Notes: generated by a model from the sequence alone, not told the origin. 64,000 nt of DNA from Muribaculaceae bacterium (GCA_017557425.1 JAFYYU010000007.1:77450-141449); one strand, 5' to 3'. Shown: positions 1 through 8,489, counted from the first letter of the stretch. Program-made: numbers and translations.

Positions 1-1173
1 CTGGTGGGCATTAATGCCGGCAATGAGCCCCTGCCCTGCCGCCTCCTCATATCCTGTCGTCCCGTTAACCTGGCCTGCCAAGAACAGGTTTTTAACGATT
101 TTGGATTCCAGCGTATGGTTGAGCTGGGTCGGAGAAAAGAAATCATATTCGATGGCATAGCCCGGGCGGAAGGCATGCACGTCGCGCAAGGCGGGAATCT
201 GTCGGAGCGCCTCGATCTGGACCTCCCAGGGAAGAGATGAAGAAAAACCGTTAAGGTACATCTCATGGGTAGTAGCGCCTTCGGGCTCGATAAAGAGCTG
301 ATGAGAAGTCTTGTCGGCAAAGGTGACGATCTTGGTCTCAATGCTGGGGCAATACCGGGGTCCAATGCTGGTGATTTGACCATTATACAGTGGCGATTGA
401 GGCAGCCCGTCGTGCAGGATTTCGTGTACTTTTTCGTTGGTGTGGACAATCCAGCAGGGGCGTTGTTGCAACTGCGATGTGATGCCCGGCAAGTACGAGA
501 AATGGTGGAAATCATGCTCCCCTTCCTGCTTGATGCATTGCGAGAAGTCGATGGTACGCTCGTCAAGGCGTGGCGGAGTGCCCGTCTTCATGCGGCCGAC
601 TATGAATCCCAGTTGCGCCAACTGTTCCGTAATCCCCCTTGCAGGCGGTTCCGCAACGCGTCCGCCGGGCGTTTTCACCTGGCCCACGTGCATCAGGCCG
701 TTGAGGAATGTGCCGGCGGTCAGTATGACCGCTTTAGCCGTAAAAGTCAGCCCAAGGGCCGTTTTTACCCCCTTCACTACCCCACTCTCGATGATGAATT
801 CTTCGACAGAATCCTGCCACATGTACAGATTGGGCGTATTCTCCAGCACTTTTCGCCACTCGAGGATGAACTGCTGGCGGTCGCTCTGTGAGCGCGGGCT
901 CCACATAGCAGGCCCCTTGCTGCGGTTAAGCATCCTGAACTGGATGCTACTGCGATCGGTCACGATGCCCATCTGGCCGCCCATCGCATCAATTTCACGC
1001 ACAATCTGCCCCTTGGCAATGCCTCCGACCGCAGGATTGCAGCTCATTTGCGCAATCTTATTCATGTCAATCGTGATAAGCAGAGTGCATGAACCCAGAC
1101 GTGCCGCTGCACATGCAGCTTCACAGCCGGCGTGTCCGGCACCAACCACTATGACATCATAGTCGTTTCTCAT
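1..1173 (-). CDS. mnmG: tRNA uridine-5-carboxymethylaminomethyl modification enzyme MnmG (GidA), C-terminus cut by window edge
   Basis: With MnmE this FAD enzyme makes the cmnm5 modification on wobble uridine 34 of several tRNAs in the cytoplasm. The reverse-strand frame opens at an ATG at 1173 and stays open to base 1, giving 391 residues of the usual ~620. The N-terminus has the FAD dinucleotide-binding motif VVGAGHAGCEAA followed by SCNPAVGGIAKGQ, both hallmarks of MnmG. At the truncated end TGYEEAAGQGLIAGINA also matches the family. The start overlaps the ybeY stop in an ATGA arrangement, so the two genes are probably translationally coupled. The C-terminal helical tRNA-binding part lies outside the window. 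Identification is secure. Confidence 0.97.
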   Translation of the reverse strand, partial: MRNDYDVIVVGAGHAGCEAACAAARLGSCTLLITIDMNKIAQMSCNPAVGGIAKGQIVREIDAMGGQMGIVTDRSSIQFRMLNRSKGPAMWSPRSQSDRQQFILEWRKVLENTPNLYMWQDSVEEFIIESGVVKGVKTALGLTFTAKAVILTAGTFLNGLMHVGQVKTPGGRVAEPPARGITEQLAQLGFIVGRMKTGTPPRLDERTIDFSQCIKQEGEHDFHHFSYLPGITSQLQQRPCWIVHTNEKVHEILHDGLPQSPLYNGQITSIGPRYCPSIETKIVTFADKTSHQLFIEPEGATTHEMYLNGFSSSLPWEVQIEALRQIPALRDVHAFRPGYAIEYDFFSPTQLNHTLESKIVKNLFLAGQVNGTTGYEEAAGQGLIAGINAHQ

Positions 1174-1610
1174 GCCTGGAAAACATCATTTGGAAGGATG
1201 GCGAGAGCCTCATTCTCATATTGCTCCATGATCTCGCGCTCCCCGGGACCCTTGTCGTTGATGCCGCACAAGTGCAGAACGCCATGAATCATGACGCGCA
1301 TGAGCTCAGTCTGATAGGGCATGCCCAACATCTCGGCATTGCTGGCGACTGTATCCAACGATATGACCATGTCACCGGCGATGTGGCGCGAATTGGTGTA
1401 GTCAAAAGTGATGATATCCGTGTAATAATCATGCCCGAGAAACTCACGGTTGGTTGCAAGAATATACTCGTCGTCACAGAAGACATAAGTCAAGCATCCT
1501 ACACGCTGACCATGATGCTGTGCCACCTTCACTATCCAGTCCTGCACCGCCTGGCTGTTCAGGCGTGGCATCTCGACGTTGCCCTGGGTCATGTAATTGA
1601 TTTCGGTCAT
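1170..1610 (-). CDS. ybeY: Endoribonuclease YbeY (16S rRNA 3'-end maturation, ribosome quality control)
   Basis: This is a 146-residue single-domain metal-dependent RNase of the UPF0054 family, which takes part in 16S rRNA 3' processing and late 70S quality control. The signature HGVLHLCG is at residues 109-116. Two of the three metal-ligand histidines (H109, H113) are present. The third, usually in a GxDH segment, is replaced by INDKG; from memory this is common in Bacteroidota homologues. The first Met (1610) and Met7 are both possible starts. A -7 box (TATCTTTG) lies at 1638-1645 on the reverse strand. The stop codon overlaps the mnmG start, so ybeY-mnmG form an operon. Confidence 0.93.
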   Translation of the reverse strand: MTEINYMTQGNVEMPRLNSQAVQDWIVKVAQHHGQRVGCLTYVFCDDEYILATNREFLGHDYYTDIITFDYTNSRHIAGDMVISLDTVASNAEMLGMPYQTELMRVMIHGVLHLCGINDKGPGEREIMEQYENEALAILPNDVFQA

Positions 1611-1637
1611 AATGGTTCACTCTTGAAAAACGGGACA

Positions 1638-1645
1638 CAAAGATA
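1638..1645 (-). promoter_or_regulatory. Candidate -7 promoter box for ybeY-mnmG
   Basis: The reverse strand reads TATCTTTG, an exact match to the Bacteroidota -7 consensus TAnnTTTG, 27 bp upstream of the ybeY ATG. A CTTG that could act as a weak -33 box lies 18 bp further upstream (1664-1667). Confidence 0.5.
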
Positions 1646-1882
1646 ACACATTATTTTGATAAACAAGCATATTTTGACAAGTTTTGAGCACTTGCCCGTT
1701 GCAAAACGAGGAAAAAGCGCAACCTGTGCCATCTTACTCCCCTACCCGTTTTTCTGGAAATAACCCAAAAACCGCTAATTCCATGAAATACAGCCACAAA
1801 CCGCATTTTGACCGCTTGAGAATTCGATATTTGCCGTAACCCGTGTGTACATGCAGGTTTTTTTGATTATTTTGGCATGAAA

Positions 1883-1914
1883 TTTGCAGGTCTGATGACA
1901 AATAAGTATCTTTG
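1883..1914 (+). promoter_or_regulatory. Bacteroidota-type promoter for the nfeD-SPFH pair
   Basis: A TTTG -33 element (1883-1886) is separated by exactly 20 bp from TATCTTTG (1907-1914), matching the Bacteroides housekeeping sigma consensus. Transcription would start near 1918-1921, giving a ~75-nt leader before the ATG at 1994. The rest of the 1611-1882 gap is AT-rich with no recognisable gene. Confidence 0.75.
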
Positions 1915-1993
1915 TGGAGTCCTATCCTCCCCCTATGCTAGGATGAGTCTTAAAACAGAAATTAACGATACTACAATATAAAATTTAGATATT

Positions 1994-2443
1994 ATGATAC
2001 AGTATTTTTCATCTAACCTCTGGCTCATTTGGGTAATCATTTCCATCGTGTGCCTCATCCTAGAATTATCATCAGGTGATTTCTTCATTCTGTGTTTCGC
2101 TATCGGTGCCGCTGTCTCGGCCATCGTTGCCGGATGTGGCGCATCCCTCACTTGGCAAATCATCATTTTTGCCATCGTTTCAGCTTTAAGCCTGTTGCTT
2201 GTGCGTCCAGCGCTTATCAAGAAGCTGCACAAACCCCATCGTGAACGGTTGAGCAATGCCGAGGCTATGATTGGTCAGGAAGGTCGCGTCAGCGAGGATA
2301 TCATTGCCGGCGGATATGGACGCGTAGCTATCGACGGCGATGACTGGAAGGCCTGCAGTGCTGATGGCAGTGCCATCGCTCAGGGCGCCCGAGTGCGTGT
2401 CGTCAAGATGGACAGCATCATCGTTACTGTCGAACCGGTTTAA
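1994..2443 (+). CDS. NfeD-like membrane protein (SPFH partner)
   Basis: This 149-residue protein has about three N-terminal membrane helices within residues 8-75, followed by a soluble domain (~85-149) that looks like the five-stranded OB fold of NfeD (AMIGQEGRV, then GRVAIDGDDWKA). NfeD proteins are paired with stomatin/SPFH proteins in membrane microdomains; here the SPFH gene starts 52 bp downstream on the same strand, which fits the short NfeD1b class without the ClpP-like protease domain. A canonical promoter lies at 1883-1914. The precise cellular role is not established; an assembly or membrane-organising role for the SPFH partner is inference. Confidence 0.85.
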   Translation: MIQYFSSNLWLIWVIISIVCLILELSSGDFFILCFAIGAAVSAIVAGCGASLTWQIIIFAIVSALSLLLVRPALIKKLHKPHRERLSNAEAMIGQEGRVSEDIIAGGYGRVAIDGDDWKACSADGSAIAQGARVRVVKMDSIIVTVEPV

Positions 2444-2495
2444 ATTGATGGCTAAGGATCAAAGATTATCAACAAACAACTAATAATTTACTATT

Positions 2496-3461
2496 ATGAC
2501 ACCGCTAACAATTTTTCTTATTGTCGTTATTTTGCTGGCACTTATCCTGGTAAAGAACAGCCTTGTGATTATTCCGCAGAGCGAGACCAAGATCATCGAG
2601 CGACTGGGTAAGTACTATGCAACGCTCAAGCCCGGTATTAACGTGATCATCCCTTTCATCGACCGTGCAAAAAGCATCGTAGCCTATGAGCATGGACGTT
2701 ATCGCACCACTAACGTGATTGACCTGCGCGAGCAAGTATATGACTTCGACAAGCAGAACGTGATCACTAAGGATAACGTAATGACCCAGATCAACGCCTT
2801 GCTTTATTTCCAGATCATGGACCCGTTCAAGGCTGTGTATGAGATCAATAACCTGCCTAACGCTATCGAGAAGCTGACGCAGACCACCTTGCGTAACATC
2901 ATCGGTGAACTGGAGCTGGACCAGACGCTTACCTCGCGTGACACGATCAACTCCAAGCTGCGCGCCGTGCTCGATGATGCCACCAACAAATGGGGTATTA
3001 AAGTGAACCGCGTGGAGCTGCAGGACATCCAGCCGCCTCAAACCGTATTGCAGGCCATGGAGAAGCAAATGCAAGCCGAACGTAACAAACGCGCTACCAT
3101 CTTGACCAGCGAGGGCCAGAAGCAGGCCGCCATCCTCCAGTCCGAGGGACAGAAGACCGCACGCATCAACCAGGCCGAGGCCGACAAGCAGACCGAGATC
3201 CTGCGTGCCGAGGGTGAGGCTCAGGCCCGCATCCGCAAGGCCGAGGCCGAGGCTATCGCCATCGACAAGATTACCGAGGCTGTAGGCCAAAGCACCAACC
3301 CCGCCAACTATCTGCTTGCACAGAAGTACATCCAGATGCTCGATACCGTTGCCAGCGGTGACAAGACCAAGACGGTTTACCTGCCTTACGAGGCCACTAA
3401 CCTGCTGGGCTCGATAGGCGGCATCAAGGAACTGTTCGCCGGGGAAGCCAAGAAGGAATAA
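2496..3461 (+). CDS. SPFH/stomatin-like (paraslipin, QmcA-type) membrane protein
   Basis: This 321-residue protein has one N-terminal membrane helix (about residues 3-24), then an SPFH/band 7 domain starting at the typical IIPQSETKIIERLGKY segment, and a long charged coiled coil rich in Ala, Glu and Arg at roughly 180-255 (AEGEAQARIRKAEAEA). Length and layout match QmcA/YbbK paraslipins, which oligomerise on the inner membrane. Together with the upstream NfeD-like gene it forms the conserved nfeD-paraslipin unit. A strong terminator follows at 3505. Substrate or client proteins cannot be told from sequence. Confidence 0.93.
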   Translation: MTPLTIFLIVVILLALILVKNSLVIIPQSETKIIERLGKYYATLKPGINVIIPFIDRAKSIVAYEHGRYRTTNVIDLREQVYDFDKQNVITKDNVMTQINALLYFQIMDPFKAVYEINNLPNAIEKLTQTTLRNIIGELELDQTLTSRDTINSKLRAVLDDATNKWGIKVNRVELQDIQPPQTVLQAMEKQMQAERNKRATILTSEGQKQAAILQSEGQKTARINQAEADKQTEILRAEGEAQARIRKAEAEAIAIDKITEAVGQSTNPANYLLAQKYIQMLDTVASGDKTKTVYLPYEATNLLGSIGGIKELFAGEAKKE

Positions 3462-3504
3462 TAGAGTAGGGGAGGGCACATTTCCCCGAATCCATCCATA
3501 ACCA

Positions 3505-3548
3505 ACAGGGCACAATCCGCATGATTGCGGGTTGCGCCCTGTGTTTTT
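3505..3548 (+). terminator. Rho-independent terminator after the SPFH gene
   Basis: ACAGGGC at 3505-3511 pairs with GCCCTGT at 3536-3542, and an inner AATCCGC/GCGGGTT stem extends the hairpin. A T-run follows at 3544-3548. It ends the nfeD-SPFH transcript and separates it from the convergent AraC gene. Confidence 0.85.
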
Positions 3549-3568
3549 GAGATCCCCTAAATGAGGTT

Positions 3569-4669
3569 TCAAGAATGTTTCTCGCGCCACCGTCCCGGTG
3601 TCGTCCCTTCGCAGGACTTAAATGTGTTGATGAAATGTGCCTTGCTGGAAAAGCCTGCATTATAGGCAATTCTATCAATCGATAGGGCAGGGGAGGAGAG
3701 GAGCATATGCTTGGCTTCATCAATGCGCAGCTGTGCAAGCCAGGCATTGAAGTTGCAGCCGTAGTTGCTATTGATATACTGAGACAGATAAGTACGATTG
3801 GTAGATAATTGTTCAGCGACCTGCAGCAACGTCAAGCCAGGCGCAAGATATCCTTTGTTCTCTATCCAATCCTCCACTTTTGGAGCCAGTTCAGGCATAA
3901 ATGTCACAGTCGGATGTGTATCACTGCTATCTGATACAATATGTATATATCTGTCACCCAACGAGTTATAGTTGATAATGAGATTCACGATTGACACAAA
4001 CAGGTAGGCCCATACCAGTAACATGGCCAGGTAATGAAGTGCTCTATACGCCTCTGGCAGGGCGACAATAAACACGTACAATGCCGCAAACAATGCCAAC
4101 AAAAAGAAACTGCGAACAATGAAGTTCAGGCAGAACAGCCGCATCTCGTCCTCGGAGCCGGCCTCATGATCTACGCTCTTGAGCTGCTTATAGTTATAAA
4201 AGAAAACGATGAGTACCCTGGACAGTTCAATGAAATAAACCGCCATTGAGATAAAGATAAGGAGGTAGGAGAGGAGAGGGGTGAACAGCAGAGCGGCAAC
4301 CCACACAAGCATAATACATCCAATAACTATCAATAAGCTGAATATCAGCCTTGTAGATGTCTGATAGGAAGATGAGACAAAAGGCAGGAAGACGACGCCC
4401 AATAGGTAAGTCACTACGCAAAGCAGAGTGGCGTCAATGGCCAGATCAACCATAGGATACAGTTTGTTCAAATCCAACGCCCACTGAAGTGCGGTGGTCA
4501 ATCCAACAAGCAAGAAGACAATGGAAACCATCCATTTAACCTTTTTCAGCCATTGTGTCTCGGCAACTTTGGAATTACCAATAAACACCAATGTGAGGCC
4601 GAAAGCCAGCGTCTCGACAATACAGCTCAGTTGAGCATATTCATATATGGTTGCGGACATCATGAGCAT
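3569..4669 (-). CDS. Membrane-anchored AraC-family transcriptional regulator
   Basis: In this 366-residue protein the first ~235 residues are strongly hydrophobic with about seven probable membrane helices. The C-terminal ~100 residues form an AraC-type double helix-turn-helix (NRTYLSQYINSNYG, then IDRIAYNAGFSSKAHFINTFK). This layout suggests membrane signal sensing coupled to DNA binding. Four Met codons near the start (MLMMSA) leave the exact start open. A -7 box TATCTTTG is at 4689-4696. It is divergent from a second protein of the same design (4797-5933) and is AT-richer than most neighbours. The target genes are unknown; the nearby glycosyltransferase and SusC loci are possibilities only. 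Confidence 0.88.
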   Translation of the reverse strand: MLMMSATIYEYAQLSCIVETLAFGLTLVFIGNSKVAETQWLKKVKWMVSIVFLLVGLTTALQWALDLNKLYPMVDLAIDATLLCVVTYLLGVVFLPFVSSSYQTSTRLIFSLLIVIGCIMLVWVAALLFTPLLSYLLIFISMAVYFIELSRVLIVFFYNYKQLKSVDHEAGSEDEMRLFCLNFIVRSFFLLALFAALYVFIVALPEAYRALHYLAMLLVWAYLFVSIVNLIINYNSLGDRYIHIVSDSSDTHPTVTFMPELAPKVEDWIENKGYLAPGLTLLQVAEQLSTNRTYLSQYINSNYGCNFNAWLAQLRIDEAKHMLLSSPALSIDRIAYNAGFSSKAHFINTFKSCEGTTPGRWREKHS

Positions 4670-4688
4670 TTGGCTACAAAAAGTCAGG

Positions 4689-4696
4689 CAAAGATA
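4689..4696 (-). promoter_or_regulatory. Candidate -7 box for the leftward AraC gene
   Basis: The reverse strand reads TATCTTTG, an exact match to TAnnTTTG, 19 bp before the ATG at 4669. I see no good -33 TTTG at the expected distance, so activation by a regulator is possible. Confidence 0.5.
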
Positions 4697-4770
4697 GAAA
4701 AAAACAACATAATAATAGATTGTTTTTGCAAAATGTCACCCCTTGAAACCATGTTATTGCTGTTTTTTTG

Positions 4771-4778
4771 TATTTTTG
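4771..4778 (+). promoter_or_regulatory. Candidate -7 box for the rightward AraC gene; decides its start
   Basis: TATTTTTG matches TAnnTTTG and lies 18 bp before the ATG at 4797. Because it lies inside any translation begun at the in-frame TTG at 4743, the ATG at 4797 is the better start. No clear -33 TTTG is present. Confidence 0.5.
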
Positions 4779-4796
4779 CGAGCCATTTCATCGAAT

Positions 4797-5933
4797 ATGG
4801 ACTTTGAGGTCATAGAATATCATCTTGTGCTGCTCGGCTGGGTTTCTGCCTTCTTGATAGGCGCATTCCTGCTGTTCTTCAAGCCTCCTAACGCCAGCAA
4901 TTATGCCACTTATCGCAAGGGCAAAAATATCCTGGCGCTGGGCATCCTGCTATTTGGTGTCGAAATCCTGTTCCAGTGGTTAATACGTTTTTATCTGAAC
5001 CTTCAAGATCCGGCCTTGTCGGTGTCGGTCTATCTGTTTGTCTATTGTGTAGCCGCACTACTGCTATCTTATGGATTCTGCTCCGTTTTGGCGCCCAGGA
5101 AGATGAACAGCAGACAATGGCTCATTGCTGTCACCATCGCATCAACCTATGGCATTATCTTGATTATCAACTACTTTATTGAAAACCGACGCTGGCAAAC
5201 AATCGGTATCCTCTGCTGTTGCGTACTGCTGTTCCTGATCACCTGCATCAGCCTATATAAACTGGTGAAGATCTACCGCAGCGCGATTAATGTGTTGAGG
5301 ACCTATTACTCGGACGTGGTCGAGAGTCTGATGCGCTGGATGCCAGGCGTGGGCGTAGGGTTCACTGTCCTCCTGTTATCAGCCCCTGTAACTTGCTTCG
5401 CTCCCAGGTGGGTGGGTGTCAACCAGCTGGCACTCGGTATCATTGTGTTTATCTACACGTTTGTGTGCACGATCAACTTCTCCTTCAGCTACGGGAAGGT
5501 TCTGCATGCCATCAACAAGACAGACGAAGATATCGAAACGGCCGAATCCTTCACTTCCGGCGAAGTTACCCAAACACCTGCCGGCAGCAGCTTGAGCGCC
5601 TCGCTGCAGGAGGTCTTGCGGGCTAAGGAGGAACGCTGGCGTGAGCAGGGCGGCTACCGCACACCTGGCGTAACGATCGACGAGGCCGCCCATGAAATGG
5701 GCACCAACCGCAATTACCTGTCGCGCTACCTGAACGAGGTGCGCCACATGCCATTCTATTCATGGGTGGCCCAGATGCGCATAAGCGAAGCCTGCGACAT
5801 CCTGCTCAACGACCGCAATGCGTCCATCGAGCAAATCGCCTCTCAGGTCGGCTTCACGTCGCTCTCTACATTCTCCAGCACGTTCAAAAAAGTGATGGGC
5901 GAGAGCCCGGCAAAGTGGAGGAACAACCAATAA
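4797..5933 (+). CDS. Membrane-anchored AraC-family transcriptional regulator (second of a divergent pair)
   Basis: A protein of 378 residues counted from MDFEVIEYH. The N-terminal ~230 residues hold about seven hydrophobic helices. An acidic linker follows (KTDEDIETAESF), then a C-terminal AraC-type HTH with TNRNYLSRYLNEV and IEQIASQVGFTSLSTFSSTFKKV, ending SPAKWR as is usual. The design matches the divergent neighbour (3569-4669), and both carry TNRxYLSxYxN, so the two are probably ancient paralogues. An in-frame TTG 18 codons upstream was rejected because it precedes the -7 box. The ligand or membrane signal is unknown. Confidence 0.88.
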   Translation: MDFEVIEYHLVLLGWVSAFLIGAFLLFFKPPNASNYATYRKGKNILALGILLFGVEILFQWLIRFYLNLQDPALSVSVYLFVYCVAALLLSYGFCSVLAPRKMNSRQWLIAVTIASTYGIILIINYFIENRRWQTIGILCCCVLLFLITCISLYKLVKIYRSAINVLRTYYSDVVESLMRWMPGVGVGFTVLLLSAPVTCFAPRWVGVNQLALGIIVFIYTFVCTINFSFSYGKVLHAINKTDEDIETAESFTSGEVTQTPAGSSLSASLQEVLRAKEERWREQGGYRTPGVTIDEAAHEMGTNRNYLSRYLNEVRHMPFYSWVAQMRISEACDILLNDRNASIEQIASQVGFTSLSTFSSTFKKVMGESPAKWRNNQ

Positions 5934-6085
5934 GCGAAATTTTGCCTCTATTCTAAAAATCGCCATTTCATCGAGGAATTTCGGTTTTAGGCGGTACTAA
6001 TTCGTAAAAAGAATTGGTACACAACAATTATCTCCATCAAGACATTCAAATTCAGTCACAGTATTCTTTATCTTTTATAACTTTG

Positions 6086-6287
6086 TGAGTGTGATAAAGG
6101 TGTAAAAAGCCTTTTATCGCAACATCGACTTTATATTTTATGATAGAAGGACTGTGCAATCGAAAAAGAATTAGTATCCTTTAAGTGTTTATCGAGGAAA
6201 AAGTCTGGCTAATTGAGAAAGCCAGAAAAGAGCACTAGTTAAGCAAGAATAAATTCAGTTAACCTGGGAAGGTTGACTGTTTTTTTT
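6086..6287 (+). ncRNA. Probable structured small RNA (~200 nt, possibly 6S-like), ending in an intrinsic terminator
   Basis: This stretch between the AraC gene and the glycosyltransferase contains no open frame of note but has a transcript-like layout. TAACTTTG at 6078-6085 matches the -7 box. Hairpins follow: GATAAAGG with CCTTTTATC near 6093-6119, AAGGA with TCCTT, and TCTGGCT with AGCCAGA. The end is a near-perfect terminator: AGTTAACCT, loop GGGA, AGGTTGACT, then eight T (6257-6287). The 5' AGTGT could pair with a 3' GCACT. Size and layout would suit a 6S-like RNA such as the Bacteroidales-1 family, but I could not match conserved positions, so only 'small RNA' is supported. Confidence 0.5.
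6257..6287 (+). terminator. Rho-independent terminator of the candidate small RNA
   Basis: A 9-bp stem (6257-6265 with 6270-6278, one T-G pair) is closed by a GGGA tetraloop and followed by an eight-T run. No protein-coding gene ends just upstream (the AraC stop is more than 320 bp away), so it most likely ends an RNA gene. Confidence 0.8.
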
Positions 6288-6370
6288 ATTTATGCTGTCC
6301 CAAGCCAAAAAAAAATAGTAATTTCGTGGCGCAACAGGGCGAACCATAGCCTTTTGACTATTCAAACCAA

Positions 6371-7507
6371 ATGATCAACGTTTTTCATATCGTCTCTAAT
6401 AAGCACTGGACAGGTGCCGAGCAGTACACCTATGACCTGGTAGACCGCCTGCGCAACGACCCGGATTTCTATGTCGAGGTGGTGTGCCGCAAACGTCCCA
6501 TTGTGCTTAAACAATACCGGCGCCTGGAAGTCCCCATTTCCATCCTGCCGTTGAAAGGGGTAACCGACATCGACTCGCCCGTTCGATTTGCGCGGCTGTT
6601 GCGCAAGGGCCAGAACATCATCCACGTGCACAGTTTTAGAGATGCCTTCATGGCCGTGATGGCGCGGCGCATCAGCGAGAATCGCGACACGCGCGTGGTG
6701 GTGAGCGTGCACGGTGTCTATACGCCCAAGAAGAATTACATGTACACCAAGCTGTACAAGTCCATCGACTGCTTTGTTTTTTCTTCCGAGATGGCTCGCG
6801 ATGCCTTCCTGGGAAAAGCCAAGAAACCCTATGCCGAGCGGGCGGTGGTTCTCCGGGACAGCGTCTGTGACAGCAAGATCGGCACCCAGGTGCCTGAACT
6901 GCGCCGCGAGTTGGGCCTCGACAGCCAGCAGGCCCTGATCATGTATCACGGCAAGATAGCCCCCGAGAAGGGCATAGATGCTCTCTTGGGCGCATTGACC
7001 CATGTGGACAAGACCAAGTACCACTTAGCCATCATAGGCGAGGGAGAGCCCAAATACAAGGCGAAAATCAAGGGATTCATCGTAGCTGCCGGCATGGTGC
7101 ACAATGTGTCGCTACTGGGATTCAGGGACAACATCCTGGAATACCTGCGCCAAGCCGATTTTGGGGTGCTGCCGTCTATCCAGCCCGAAGCACTGGGTAT
7201 CACAAACCTGGAATACATGATGGCCGGAAAAGCTCACATCTGCAGCAACAACGGCGCCCAGCCCGAATACGTCAGTGATGGCATCAACGGCTTGCTTGTG
7301 CCTCCTGGCGACGAGAGTGCATTAACCACTGCCATCAATGTCTTGATCAACGACAAAGCCACCCGTTCACGCATGGGCGCACAGGCTCAGAAGGATTTCC
7401 AGCAGAACCTTGATTACCCTGGCTTTTACCAGAGAATGACCAACTTGTACCGGCATTTGCTGGAAACTGCCCCCGTAGTCGATATCGACGTGCCGATCGA
7501 AGAGTAA
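6371..7507 (+). CDS. GT4-family (GT-B fold) glycosyltransferase
   Basis: This is a 378-residue retaining-type glycosyltransferase, soluble or peripheral on the inner membrane. The N-terminal half begins FHIVSNKHWTGAEQYTYDL, the usual acceptor-side Rossmann start with a GAEQ loop. The C-terminal donor domain has HGKIAPEKGIDALL, then GEGEPKYK, and the EX7E donor-binding motif in QPEALGITNLEYM. Such enzymes transfer an activated sugar in polysaccharide, glycolipid or protein-glycan synthesis. No other glycan-synthesis gene is adjacent, so acceptor and sugar are unknown. It stands alone between the small RNA and a terminator shared with the convergent lipoprotein gene. Confidence 0.9.
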   Translation: MINVFHIVSNKHWTGAEQYTYDLVDRLRNDPDFYVEVVCRKRPIVLKQYRRLEVPISILPLKGVTDIDSPVRFARLLRKGQNIIHVHSFRDAFMAVMARRISENRDTRVVVSVHGVYTPKKNYMYTKLYKSIDCFVFSSEMARDAFLGKAKKPYAERAVVLRDSVCDSKIGTQVPELRRELGLDSQQALIMYHGKIAPEKGIDALLGALTHVDKTKYHLAIIGEGEPKYKAKIKGFIVAAGMVHNVSLLGFRDNILEYLRQADFGVLPSIQPEALGITNLEYMMAGKAHICSNNGAQPEYVSDGINGLLVPPGDESALTTAINVLINDKATRSRMGAQAQKDFQQNLDYPGFYQRMTNLYRHLLETAPVVDIDVPIEE

Positions 7508-7523
7508 TCCCAATAATAATGAT

Positions 7524-7564
7524 AAAAAAGTCAGCCGCAGTGGGGGAGATCCATTGCGGCTGAC
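7524..7564 (-). terminator. Intrinsic terminator of the leftward SusC1-SusD1-lipoprotein operon
   Basis: A 10-bp perfect stem, GTCAGCCGCA (7530-7539) with TGCGGCTGAC (7555-7564), is followed on the reverse strand by six T. It lies 22 bp past the stop of the lipoprotein gene at 7587. Confidence 0.85.
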
Positions 7565-7586
7565 TGATATTTCAAGTTCTACTGTC

Positions 7587-8459
7587 TTACTCGATCACGA
7601 ACTGATAGAGCGTGCAGCGGATGCTCTTGCTGTCGCAGTTACCGGCAGCAATCTGACGATAGGCGCGGCCGATGTACCAGGTCCAGTAATCGGTGAAATC
7701 ACCAATGGAACCGTTAGACTTGGTATAAGGCAGCATACCCGTTACATTGCCGCTGTTATCCACGGCAAAGAGGCATACCTCGCGACGCTGCGAACCGCTA
7801 CTGTTATAGACGGTCTTACGAATCTTGACAGTGAACCAATCGGTGCACTCGCCGAAACGGATGGGCTGACCCACGGGCTCATACTCCTTGGTATCAAGAT
7901 TCTGGACGCCATACTGTACCAAACCGCTGTAGGGGGTGCCGTCAGCCTCATAGAGCAGGTTGACGAACTGCACGCGGCACAGCGAGTCGGTATCGAGAGC
8001 CCTGCCGAACTCGGGAGCCGGAGTCATCTCGATGGGGATGGGAGCCTTGTTCAGGTCGTGAACATAGAGAACATAGCGCTTGCCTGCCTCAACGTTCACA
8101 TTCTGGTCATAGACAACAGGATAGGTGTAACCGCCGCTGCCGTCGCTCACACGCTTGTGCAGCTTGAGGTTCACGTTGCCGGCATCAACTGCATAGTAGC
8201 GGTTGGTACCGCCCGAAGGAACCGTGTTGAAGGTAGCCAGGAAGGTGGCACCGTCATTGCCGTACTCGACACCATTGATGTCGATGAAGTACATATAATT
8301 GGCTGCACCAGCGGTGACGGGCTCATAGTAGCCGACCTGAATATATGCCTTTGCAGACTCATCAACAGGCTCTGCCATGTAGGAGACATCCTTTTTCTCA
8401 CAGGAGCCCATCGTCACTGCCACCAGCAGCAATAATGCTATATATTTGAAAAATTTCAT
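7587..8459 (-). CDS. DUF4397-like surface lipoprotein, third gene of a SusC/SusD locus
   Basis: A 290-residue lipoprotein: signal peptide with lipobox TMGSC, predicted lipidated Cys20, followed by the charged EKKD that would favour surface export in Bacteroidota. The body looks all-beta and has the features of DUF4397-type proteins (AYIQVGYYEPVTAG near the start, YYAVDAGNVNLKL, GKRYVLYVHDL). It lies 30 bp downstream of the SusD-like gene and just before the terminator, so it probably belongs to the import complex as an accessory surface protein in the SusE/SusF position. There is no enzymatic motif. The family assignment is from memory of the fold pattern and is moderate. Confidence 0.7.
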   Translation of the reverse strand: MKFFKYIALLLLVAVTMGSCEKKDVSYMAEPVDESAKAYIQVGYYEPVTAGAANYMYFIDINGVEYGNDGATFLATFNTVPSGGTNRYYAVDAGNVNLKLHKRVSDGSGGYTYPVVYDQNVNVEAGKRYVLYVHDLNKAPIPIEMTPAPEFGRALDTDSLCRVQFVNLLYEADGTPYSGLVQYGVQNLDTKEYEPVGQPIRFGECTDWFTVKIRKTVYNSSGSQRREVCLFAVDNSGNVTGMLPYTKSNGSIGDFTDYWTWYIGRAYRQIAAGNCDSKSIRCTLYQFVIE

Positions 8460-8489
8460 AATCTATCGGATTTTAATATCATTAATAAA

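Noticed and set aside
2505..3590. A 361-codon frame antisense to the SPFH gene
   Set aside because: It mirrors the Ala/Glu-rich coiled coil of the SPFH protein, runs through the terminator, and consists of Leu/Gly-rich low-complexity sequence.
5934..6077. Possible small gene or extra regulator after the second AraC gene
   Set aside because: No open frame with a start context; the sequence is AT-rich with no coding bias.
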